Of a stretch of 64,000 bases of DNA, positions 55,901 through 64,000 are shown piece by piece. The stretch is taken from positions 1,240,001-1,304,000 of the forward strand of contig CM074146.1 of NCBI GenBank assembly GCA_037178625.1, in the 5' to 3' direction. The stretch comes from Skeletonema tropicum. Its lineage: Eukaryota; Bacillariophyta; Thalassiosirophyceae; Thalassiosirales; Thalassiosiraceae. Numbering within the stretch: position 1 is the stretch's first letter; each line of letters opens with the position of its first letter. A model generated the notes under the pieces. The model made no database searches and had not been told where the DNA came from. It was given only the letters and a program-made list of their open reading frames with translations. The translations under genes and the position numbers were made by a program.

Positions 55901-57218
55901 GTTAATCATCCCGTTGAAGGTAATACAAATATCTTTGACATATGGCATGAGCCCACACTCTCCTTCGGCTTTTGCGCAATACAGCAATTATCTTGCTACC
56001 ATTGAAGGCAAATTTCAAGAGGGATACCGCTACGCAAAGCTCGCATTATCTTTGATGAAGAAAATACCCTCTCGTGCTCACGAGGGCAGTGCCATGTTTT
56101 GGTCGAGCCACACAAGGATACATGTTGAGCCCATGCAAAGCTCAATTGAGTGCTATCTTGATGCATATAAAGCTCACATGAAGAGTGGCAATGCATACGC
56201 CGTAGCGAGTTCCTTGGTGTATAATAATTTAGGCTTATTGTCGGGGAAGAACTTGAACGCAGTTGTGTCTTCAATGAATGTCACAATCAAGGAATCAAAG
56301 TATCTCAAGAATATTGTCGTGTTAAAGCTCATGCTGCCGATCTTTCGAGTTGCCTTGCGACTCAAGGGTGAATCAGATGCACCGGCACCACAGCAGGATA
56401 ATCTCACGGATGTCTTTGGAGGAACCTTCAATGGGGGTGAGAGCGATGGAAAATACGCGACTCTCTTGCATACAATGTTTTTTGCGAAGCTTTTTGAGGC
56501 GTTCATATTCAGAGAGCTCAATGGAGCAACAGATGCTGCCGAGAAATATTTCTCCTTCAACTCTCTTGTACTATTACCATCAGTATTATTCTTCGGGAAA
56601 TTGTGAGTCTGTGTCTAAGTATGATGAGTACATCTTCTTTTTGCGTGCATCTTCGACACACTAACTTTGCGTTTTATGCACTGCATGTCTACAAACATTT
56701 ACAGCTACTCTGGCCTTGTGTCGTTTTGGGTTGCTAGAGAGATGAATGATAAGAACGGCTCAAAAAAATGGATAGATAGGGCAATTGAGTGTAAGGATGA
56801 GTTTGTCAAGTTGTCAGTTTCCGCATCTACATGGAACTTTGAGAACAGTGAGTGCTGTTATCTCTATGCTGTTATCTATTCATCTTTCAATACTTTATCT
56901 CATGCTTCGCTCTCTAATCTTTTCTACACTACTGCGTCCACAGAGTCATTTCTTCTCCAAGCCGAACAGCACTTTTGTAGCCGAAACTTCGAACTGGCAG
57001 AAACACTGTATGATGCCGCAATATCGAGCTCGCAGATTCATAAGTTTGTGAATGAAGAGGCGTTGGCTAATGAGCTTGCTGGTCACTTTTATCTTGAGAC
57101 GGGTAGAAGAAATAGATCAGTACATTACTTCTCACAGGCGTTTGAGAAGTACAATGAGTGGGGTGCTGTTGCGAAGGCAAATACACTCACTGAATATCTT
57201 GACTATATCAAGAGATGA
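52907..57218 (+). CDS. STAND-type NTPase with degenerate kinase C-lobe and helical repeats (copy D, intact)
   Basis: Exons are 52907-55161, 55244-56602, 56705-56847 and 56944-57218, all with GT-AG introns; the last intron is a stopless 96 nt. The 752-residue first exon encodes an N-terminal region, a kinase C-lobe-like stretch (about 204-330: GIAFYELFSGG, LRLLGLPTALCDLISNML, EVRDDLKLM) lacking the ATP-binding lobe and catalytic loop, then SLYGRDTEL (351-359), Walker A GPSGIGKS (381-388), Walker B LILFLDDCQW (about 511-520), GACRDDE and PLFVKQVMMELYK. About 600 residues of TPR-like helices follow. Proteins with kinase, AAA_16 and TPR order are known signalling ATPases (PknK/COG3899-like). It is the only copy here with no frame break. 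The ligand and effector are unknown. Confidence 0.8.
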
Positions 57219-57510
57219 TGAGCTGCTGCTTTGAAGGGAATTGAGATAGACTGCATCGGGGCTGACAGACAATTTGATACTCAATGATGGCCTTCATCAC
57301 AAAGCACGATGGCAGTGAGAGCCACGGGTCAAGTGCCTTTCTTTCGTAGCCAAAGCTTTTAGGGGCACCTGAAGCCTCCCCTCCCCCTTTACACAAAACG
57401 GTTGGGTAGGATTGTACCCAGGTAAAAATATGGTTGGGATATTCGAACACAAAACGCCACACAATGGCATAAGTATGCTTTACTTTAAAAAATTGCACGA
57501 GGCCTATTGC
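57219..57510. other. 3' flank of STAND copy D
   Basis: Similar to the flank of copy B (19560-19700, opposite strand) up to TTTACACAAAACGGT, then unique until the pseudo-LTR array. Confidence 0.6.
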
Positions 57511-57814
57511 CGGGAGCGAGCGAAGCGAGCGACCTTACTTCTCTCTATAATCAATATATGAACCAATATCAGATAAAGTGGTATTACTATATTACCGAAG
57601 CGTGGATGACTACGCTTTCGAATTAACTTCTTCAGCGGATAGCAATAGTAATAGTGAGGATAGGCGGCTTTGTCGATGCAAAGTTGCGAGTCATTTAGCT
57701 CTCCCTCGTTGACACGAGTTTTCTCCTTGAATGGATACGTGTCTCTGTGGGGTCATTCCTCGTTATCTAAAATAGGTAAGTTTGTACAATTGCTTTCCCT
57801 CAGCAAGTGTAGCT
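57511..57814 (-). repeat. Pseudo-LTR copy 1
   Basis: It runs from GGGAGCGAGCGAAGCGAGC to CAGCAAGTGTAGCT on the plus strand and directly abuts copy 2. Confidence 0.85.
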
Positions 57815-58116
57815 GGGAGCGAGCGAAGCGAGCGACCTTACTTCTCTCTATAATCAGTATATGAACCAATATCAGATAAAGTGGTATTACTATATTACCG
57901 AAGCGTGGATGACTACGCTTTCGAATTAACTTCTTCAGCGGATAGCAATAGTAATAGTGAGGATAGGCGGCTTTGTCGATGCGAAGTTGCGAGTCATTTA
58001 GCTCTCCCTCGTTGACACGAGTTTTCTCCTTGAATGGATACGTGTCTCTGTGGGGTCACTCCTCGTTATCTAAAATAGGTAAGTTTGTACAATTGCTTTC
58101 CCTCAGCAAGTGTAGC
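57815..58116 (-). repeat. Pseudo-LTR copy 2
   Basis: Nearly identical to copy 1; one junction hairpin (58096-58150) spans its edge with the element body. Confidence 0.85.
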
Positions 58117-58155
58117 TGCCGGGTAGGCAGCGGAACAAGCTGAGGGAAAGGAGGA

Positions 58156-60153
58156 CTACGATTCTGTTGTCCTCCCCAGGTAGGTACTTACCTCCTCACC
58201 TCTGTTTTGAAAGAGGGAGGTTTGAGAGACAATATCTCCAATGTTTTTTGCTCTCTTATAGCATACTACCATCTTTTCGATTCCGATTGTGTCGCGTAGG
58301 GTGGTAGAAAGCTCCTCCTCATATATCTGTTGACAGGTTCGACTAGGGATGTAATGAGGGTGGAATCGACCGAGTTTCAAATAGATGTTTTTGTCATTAT
58401 CTGAGGTGGTAGATTCTGAGATGGCTTGGGGCAGTGGAGGTGGGTTGCAGACTTTGTAGTTTGCATTTACGAACATTCGTTTCAGTTGGTCGAAGTCCCA
58501 TCCTCTGTCGAGCAAGCGTTGGAAGAATAGTCTTGCTACCTCGACATAGTCTTTTTTATCGGTGCACTGCCAATAGTATCTCTTGAGTTCGCCAAATATT
58601 ACCCCTTTCATCGTGTTCCTCTGATGAGCAGAAGATGGCAGTAGGTAGAGGTAGAGGTTCATTGGCTTTTGGTATGTCTTAGTTGAGACAATACCTTCTG
58701 GCGAAATGGAAATGATTAAGTCTAAGAAGATTCCTTTGTCGGCAGGTTCTTCAACCTTCCAACGGAGGATTCCAAAGTCGTTGATGTCTTGCTTGAGGTC
58801 GTGATAGCGCCTAAGGCTTCCAAGCCATAGGACAGATAGGTCATCGACGAAACGTGCAAGGTCTTGGATTTCTTCCGAATAGCCAGGGAGGAGTCTAATT
58901 TTCTCATGCCAGCCATAGTAAAGGCCAGCGTACATGACTGCGACTGATGTACCCATCGCAGTGCCACATAGTTGTTTGAAAAAGCAGTCTCCAAATTGGG
59001 TAATGTTGTTCTTCATAATAAAGCTCAGAGCTTCCAGAATAAGTTTGATGTCCGGGAAGTCGTCTGGAAGTTGGTTGTTTTCTTTCAGATGGTTGAGCCA
59101 TACTCCGATGATTTCGATGCCATGATTGATAGTGATATTGTCGTACATGGCGGTAGCATCAGCAGTAATAATCTTCGTCCCTGCTGGCCATTGTTTGTTA
59201 GTCAGTCGGGCGTGATATTCTTTGCTGTCTTTGATGTTCGACGGAATAAATTGAACAAGTTTTTGCAACTCGTAGTCTAGCCACTTGCTAATACTCTCAG
59301 GTCCAGTTCCACATTTAGCGTTAACTGGTCGGAGGGCGGTAGGTGTTTTATGGACTTTTGCGGTTGCTCTGAATCTTCCTTGCCTGCTACCAGCGGCTTC
59401 ATAGCACTTGTTGATGTAAATCTTGATGTGCTCTGGGATCGCTGCTGAGTTCTTGATACTGCCTACTTTATATGCCATCAAATTGAGTTGCCTCCGAAGT
59501 GCAATTCGATTGAGGTACTCATATTGGCTCTCCTTCCCAAGGAAAGCTTTGAGGCACCATCGAATGTATACAGAACGTTCGATAATGACAGGCCCTAAAT
59601 TTTTGTCTGCGAAGATAATGATCAGATTGGGGTTGTTCTTGAGGCTATATAGTACTGAGAACTCTTGTTTAGAAAGATTCGGTTGAGACCATTTACTGGC
59701 GAATTTGGCGTGCTCTTGTCTAAGTCGATCTGAGAAACGTTTGATGCCTGCTTCCACTTCTGCATTAGCTAGGGGTGGGTCGTATCGTTCTTCTCGACTT
59801 TTCTTAAAATGTTTCTTAGGGATATATGGATGTTGCGGTTTGGTTGGATCGTCTACATGAATATTCTTCCAGTAGTTTCGATTTCTGATATCCCATCCAA
59901 AGTCACCGATGATCTCTTCGATGTTATTAGTTGGATATGGTGCGAGGATGCCGAAGTTAAGTCCTCTGCCCAGCACCTTTCTAGTTCCGATAGGGAGTTT
60001 GGTTGTTGGTTTACACAGATTGTGAAGAGTGAGATTCTTTGCCGGATTTAGCGCATGTTCCAATGGTAGATGTTCCAGATAATTGATAAGATTTGTGTGT
60101 GGTGGGAGCGATGGATCTGCTAGGAAGCCGTCTCTTCTATGGATATTATGCAT
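58156..60153 (-). CDS. Penelope-like reverse transcriptase
   Basis: 665 codons from ATG 60153; the same frame is open further upstream to about 60535. RT motifs in order: LIIIFADKNLGPVI, ATAKVHKTPTALRPV, ITADATAMYDNI (first Asp), KQLCGTAMGTSVAVMYAGLY and LARFVDDLSVLW (about residue 436, catalytic Asp pair), then a GIFLDLIISI-type region. GTAMGT with KVHK is characteristic of Penelope-like and related RTs. The C terminus lacks GIY-YIG Cys/His signatures, so insertion probably relies on existing DNA ends or another nuclease. No stop or frame break is seen, so this copy may encode an active enzyme. Confidence 0.8.
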   Translation of the reverse strand: MHNIHRRDGFLADPSLPPHTNLINYLEHLPLEHALNPAKNLTLHNLCKPTTKLPIGTRKVLGRGLNFGILAPYPTNNIEEIIGDFGWDIRNRNYWKNIHVDDPTKPQHPYIPKKHFKKSREERYDPPLANAEVEAGIKRFSDRLRQEHAKFASKWSQPNLSKQEFSVLYSLKNNPNLIIIFADKNLGPVIIERSVYIRWCLKAFLGKESQYEYLNRIALRRQLNLMAYKVGSIKNSAAIPEHIKIYINKCYEAAGSRQGRFRATAKVHKTPTALRPVNAKCGTGPESISKWLDYELQKLVQFIPSNIKDSKEYHARLTNKQWPAGTKIITADATAMYDNITINHGIEIIGVWLNHLKENNQLPDDFPDIKLILEALSFIMKNNITQFGDCFFKQLCGTAMGTSVAVMYAGLYYGWHEKIRLLPGYSEEIQDLARFVDDLSVLWLGSLRRYHDLKQDINDFGILRWKVEEPADKGIFLDLIISISPEGIVSTKTYQKPMNLYLYLLPSSAHQRNTMKGVIFGELKRYYWQCTDKKDYVEVARLFFQRLLDRGWDFDQLKRMFVNANYKVCNPPPLPQAISESTTSDNDKNIYLKLGRFHPHYIPSRTCQQIYEEELSTTLRDTIGIEKMVVCYKRAKNIGDIVSQTSLFQNRGEEVSTYLGRTTES

Positions 60154-60215
60154 TATGATGTCAAGTTTTTGTTGGGCTAGGTTATTGTAATATCGGTCTC
60201 TTGAGGCAGTATATC

Positions 60216-60801
60216 TTAGTTCCTTCTGCCTCCTCTTCCTCTCCCTCTGCCGCCTCCTCCTCGATGGTTTCTTCCTCTTCCACTTCCTCTTCCCCTTCCC
60301 CTTCCTGCATGGGAGTTGGGGTTGTTGTTGTTGTTGGAGGATGATTCGGCATTCTTCTGCTGCTGCGAATTTGATTGCTGTCCTTGTTTCTTCGAATTCT
60401 TCTTCGATTTGTTTCTTTTGGACTGACCATTGTTTGTGGGCTTTGTATCCTGGGACGTTTTGGATTTGCCCGAAGATTTTTTTCGGCTTTCTTTCCTCCG
60501 TGCACTTTTCTGCTCTTCCGATTTCAGATTCTTCGCTACTCTAACAGTGAGCGTGTCAGCAAGCTCTTCAACAAGCTTTTCAGGGTTATCCTTGAGATCT
60601 TCAAGGTTCAGGGTGCTTTTTTGACTTGGAACGAATTACAGCGTCTTTGTTAACGATTCGATGGATCTCTGCCTGTCTATACTCCTCCCAGAAAGGGAGG
60701 GTCATGAGGGGCCAGAGTTCAGTAAGCACGTTCTTGGTCTTAGTGATAACTGTTTTGCAGACTTCGTTATTAGTGAGGGGATTCACTTCTGCTTCCTCCA
60801 T
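60216..60801 (-). CDS. Penelope-like element ORF1 with Lys-rich and RGG-type tail
   Basis: It starts at ATG 60801 (MEEAEVNPLTNNEVC). One base is out of frame at a six-A run near 60608, after which the frame continues with NLEDLKDNPEKLVEELADTL, a Lys/Ser/Gln-rich stretch and a Gly/Arg tail (GRGRGRGSGRGRN, RGGGGRGRGRGG), stopping at 60216. RGG boxes bind RNA, so an RNP role like LINE ORF1 is likely. The stop overlaps the open RT frame. The one-base break may be an error, a lesion or frameshifting. The acidic frame at 60182-60505 is probably its shadow. Confidence 0.55.
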
Positions 60802-60852
60802 CGTAGCATCGGCTGTATCGGGAGGGGGTTGGGTCAGGGGAGGTTCCTCATC

Positions 60853-61146
60853 GGGAGCGAGCGACCTTACTTCTCTCTATAATCAATATATGAACCAATA
60901 TCAGATAAAGTGGTATTACTATATTACCGAAGCGTGGATGACTACGCTTTCGAATTAACTTCTTCAGCGGATAGCAATAGTAATAGTGAGGATAGGCGGC
61001 TTTGTCGATGCAAAGTTGCGAGTCATTTAGCTCTCCCTCGTTGACACGAGTTTTCTCCTTGAATGGATACGTGTCTCTGTGGGGTCATTCCTCGTTATCT
61101 AAAATAGGTAAGTTTGTACAATTGCTTTCCCTCAGCAAGTGTAGCT
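60853..61146 (-). repeat. Pseudo-LTR copy 3
   Basis: As copies 1 and 2, but lacking eight bases in the GAGCGAAGCGAG edge. Confidence 0.85.
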
Positions 61147-61190
61147 GCCGGGTAGGCAGCGGAACAAGCTAAGGGAAAGGAAGGGGAGGA

Positions 61191-61945
61191 CTACGATTCT
61201 GTTGTCCTCCCCAGGTAGGTACTTACCTCCTCACCTCTGTTTTGAAAGAGGGAGGTTTGAGAGACAATATCTCCAATGTTTTTTGCTCTCTTATAGCATA
61301 CTACCATCTTTTCGATTCCGATTGTGTCGCGTAGGGTGGTAGAAAGCTCCTCCTCATATATCTGTTGACAGGTTCGACTAGGGATGTAATGAGGGTGGAA
61401 TCGACCGAGTTTCAAATAGATGTTTTTGTCATTATCTGAGGTGGTAGATTCTGAGATGGCTTGGGGCAGTGGAGGTGGGTTGCAGACTTTGTAGTTTGCA
61501 TTTACGAACATTCGTTTCAGTTGGTCGAAGTCCCATCCTCTGTCGAGCAAGCGTTGGAAGAATAGTCTTGCTACCTCGACATAGTCTTTTTTATCGGTGC
61601 ACTGCCAATAGTATCTCTTGAGTTCGCCAAATATTACCCCTTTCATCGTGTTCCTCTGATGAGCAGAAGATGGCAGTAGGTAGAGGTAGAGGTTCATTGG
61701 CTTTTGGTATGTCTTAGTTGAGACAATACCTTCTGGCGAAATGGAAATGATTAAGTCTAAGAAGATTCCTTTGTCGGCAGGTTCTTCAACCTTCCAACGG
61801 AGGATTCCAAAGTCGTTGATGTCTTGCTTGAGGTCGTGAAAGCGCCTAAGGCTTCCAAGCCATAGGACAGATAGGTCATCGACGAAACGTGCAAGGTCTT
61901 GGATTTCTTCCGAATAGCCAGGGAGGAGTCTAATTTTCTCATGCC
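61191..61945 (-). pseudogene. 5'-truncated Penelope-like RT copy
   Basis: It begins inside the RT gene (HEKIRLLPGYSEE) and carries on to the normal stop; the sequence is almost identical to 58156-58915. The N-terminal half and catalytic first Asp are missing. Confidence 0.85.
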
Positions 61946-61949
61946 AGCC

Positions 61950-62252
61950 GGGAGCGAGCGAAGCGAGCGACCTTACTTCTCTCTATAATCAATATATGAA
62001 CCAATATCAGATAAAGTGGTATTACTATATTACCGAAGCGTGGATGACTACGCTTTCGAATTAACTTCTTCAGCGGATAGCAATAGTAATAGTGAGGATA
62101 GGCGGCTTTGTCGATGCAAAGTTGCGAGTCATTTAGCTCTCCCTCGTTGACACGAGTTTTCTCCTTGAATGGATACGTGTCTCTGTGGGGTCATTCCTCG
62201 TTATCTAAAATAGGTAAGTTTGTACAATTGCTTTCCCTCAGCAAGTGTAGCT
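61950..62252 (-). repeat. Pseudo-LTR copy 4
   Basis: Full-length, same orientation. Confidence 0.85.
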
Positions 62253-62296
62253 GCCGGGTAGGCAGCGGAACAAGCTGAGGGAAAGGAAGGGGAGGA

Positions 62297-62826
62297 CTAC
62301 GATTCTGTTGTCCTCCCCAGGTAGGTACTTACCTCCTCACCTCTGTTTTGAAAGAGGGAGGTTTGAGAGACAATATCTCCAATGTTTTTTGCTCTCTTAT
62401 AGCATACTACCATCTTTTCGATTCCGATTGTGTCGCGTAGGGTGGTAGAAAGCTCCTCCTCATATATCTGTTGACAGGTTCGACTAGGGATGTAATGAGG
62501 GTGGAATCGACCGAGTTTCAAATAGATGTTTTTGTCATTATCTGAGGTGGTAGATTCTGAGATGGCTTGGGGCAGTGGAGGTGGGTTGCAGACTTTGTAG
62601 TTTGCATTTACGAACATTCGTTTCAGTTGGTCGAAGTCCCATCCTCTGTCGAGCAAGCGTTGGAAGAATAGTCTTGCTACCTCGACATAGTCTTTTTTAT
62701 CGGTGCACTGCCAATAGTATCTCTTGAGTTCGCCAAATATTACCCCTTTCATCGTGTTCCTCTGATGAGCAGAAGATGGCAGTAGGTAGAGGTAGAGGTT
62801 CATTGGCTTTTGGTATGTCTTAGTTG
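62297..62826 (-). pseudogene. More strongly 5'-truncated Penelope-like RT copy
   Basis: Only the last ~175 codons remain. Similarity to the full copy ends at 62826, the edge of the array. Confidence 0.85.
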
Positions 62827-64000
62827 ATGACAGACGAGCTGAGCGGTCGACTGTTTACACCATGGCCTCTCCCATTTTCTGTTGGTAGAGGCACACCATG
62901 CTGACGTTGTTGATAGGGTGACTTTAGACTGTAGTTAATAAGCTTCTTAGTAAGGTAATCACCATCATGACCAGCTTGGGAAGCAAGTCGAAAAGAACCT
63001 TGGTCCAGTTGTACGAATGAATGACGTCATTGAAGAGAGAGAGAGGACTCAAACAACAGGAGATGGTGGTGGGAGCGGGCATGAAGCAGCGCGTGTGCTA
63101 TCATAAGGACTCTGTCCTTCAGACATCATCCTTATCGGGATTCCATGGCACACAGGACTCTTAGTCCCTTTCGGTTGTCACATCCTCACTCATCTGGTGA
63201 CGCACTTCATCACTTTGTTCGGCAGATGGCATCATTCGTGATCCATTGTACTGCTGCATCGTTCGGTCTCATCATCATGTAGGAGTAGATAATAAGCCCT
63301 CACTTCTTGTGGCATCACAATATTAGCACACTCATTCCTTGTCATCATTGCCATCATTGCCTTTCTGGATCTCCTCCATCTTCATGTCGCTTATGTGGTG
63401 CTCCATGTGACGTTCTTACTCTTCGTCTATCGACCTCATCGTTATCATCATTCGAGACTTCACGTCTTCGCCTTTCGCTCTACCTACTTTCTTCGGCTCA
63501 TCCGCCTCCACCCATTTCGGGCTGGTTCAACACTTCACCATTTTCACCATGAGGGATCCACCCTCCTCTTCAGTTGCCATCTTCTGGCCTCTCTCTTCAT
63601 CTACTACGTTTCGCCTCTATTTCATGCCACTCTGTGTGATTGCCATCTTCTGGCATCATTTCGCCTTTCAGCCTTGTGGCACCACCTTCGCGTTCATCAC
63701 CTTCGCGTTCTCATCATCAGTTATGATTCATCGTGCTCTCAGCGGCACTTTTCACCCTTGGCTCTCCATCATCCAGCAGTGCTTCTCTATACTCTCAGCG
63801 GTACATGCCATCCTTCGCACTCGCACTTTTCATCATCAGGCTGTGCTTGTTCTTCGTGCACATGCCTTCATGCATCTTTGCACTCCGCCTCATCATGTTG
63901 CGGTTGTTTCGTCTCATTGACGGCCATCTCTCACATCGACCTATCTCTTTCAAGAAACTCATATCTTCGTGGTCTCACAACTATCAGTTGGACTGCCGGT
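62827..64000. other. No gene recognised
   Basis: CT- and CATC-rich sequence from about 63300; the open frames there (63307-63552, 63549-63920 plus) follow the base bias and show no domain. Confidence 0.5.

Larger units (their letters stand above)
57511..62826 (-). mobile_element. Tandem array of a Penelope-like retroelement
   Basis: There are four copies of a ~300-bp direct repeat in one orientation, with one nearly full body and two 5'-truncated bodies between them. The sense strand is minus. Read in sense: truncated RT end (62826-62253), repeat, truncated RT end (61949-61147), repeat, full body with ORF1 and RT (60852-58117), repeat, repeat. Direct pseudo-LTRs, head-to-tail partial tandems and 5' truncation are typical of Penelope-like elements. 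The RT lacks a visible GIY-YIG endonuclease, as in Athena-type members. Confidence 0.75.

Noticed and set aside
60182..60505. Acidic 107-codon frame (minus) with poly-Glu end
   Set aside because: It is the complementary-phase shadow of the Lys-rich/RGG-type ORF1 tail; GA-rich DNA gives acidic codons in this frame and the start lies inside the other frame.
63307..63920. Two plus-strand frames near the right end
   Set aside because: The composition reflects CT/CATC-rich DNA; no motifs and no homologous pattern in the window.

Overview
The window looks like a nuclear chromosome segment of a microalga, most likely a diatom or a close stramenopile relative. It carries short GT-AG introns (about 80-100 bp), Gln/His/Asn-rich regulatory proteins, a CxxC...HxxC protein and a leucine-rich/Cys-rich protein of kinds I associate with diatoms, and dense, nested transposable elements. 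I see no bacterial operon, rRNA gene, convincing tRNA or CRISPR array. The organism call is inference; no marker gene is present.

Layout. 1-1.4 kb: 3' end of a STAND-type NTPase gene (copy A), convergent with a Tubby-like protein gene (1.7-3.5 kb, minus). 3.8-5.9 kb: a low-complexity, putative zinc-binding protein (minus). 6.6-9.7 kb: a TA-flanked MITE, a GGCAAGT minisatellite and a decayed Crypton (tyrosine-recombinase transposon) lying between two matching hairpins. 10.0-19.0 kb: a whole LINE insertion bounded by a 20-bp target-site duplication. It has ORF1, then AP-endonuclease, reverse transcriptase, RNase H, a CCHC finger and, unusually, a ULP1/C48 cysteine-protease domain. It is broken by point changes, a 347-bp MITE and a 43-bp insert. 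19.8-24.1 kb and 34.9-39.2 kb: two damaged STAND copies (B, C) in a ~5-kb direct segmental duplication. B carries a nested MITE and a 4.2-kb segment (25.4-29.6 kb) missing from C. 31.2-32.3 kb: a broken LRR/Cys-rich gene. 39.9-44.6 kb: a second, 5'-truncated LINE. 46.4-48.3 kb: a type II membrane glycosyltransferase. 49.7-51.1 kb: a potassium-channel-like protein. 52.9-57.2 kb: STAND copy D, intact and inverted relative to B and C. 57.5-62.8 kb: a head-to-tail array of a Penelope-like retroelement with four ~300-bp pseudo-LTRs. 62.8-64 kb: nothing assignable.

How the parts relate. The host genes appear unrelated, apart from the four-member STAND family (degenerate kinase C-lobe, P-loop NTPase and helical repeats). 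Most of the window is mobile DNA of at least five types: two LINE families, a Penelope-like element, a Crypton, TA-specific MITEs and a hairpin-ended candidate element. The most novel features I can support are the LINE polyprotein ending in a ULP1-like protease, the hairpin-flanked Crypton, the hairpin-terminated 2.8-kb element and the STAND/pseudokinase cluster. Several genes are broken by one-base shifts at homopolymer runs, so either assembly error or real decay must be considered for each.
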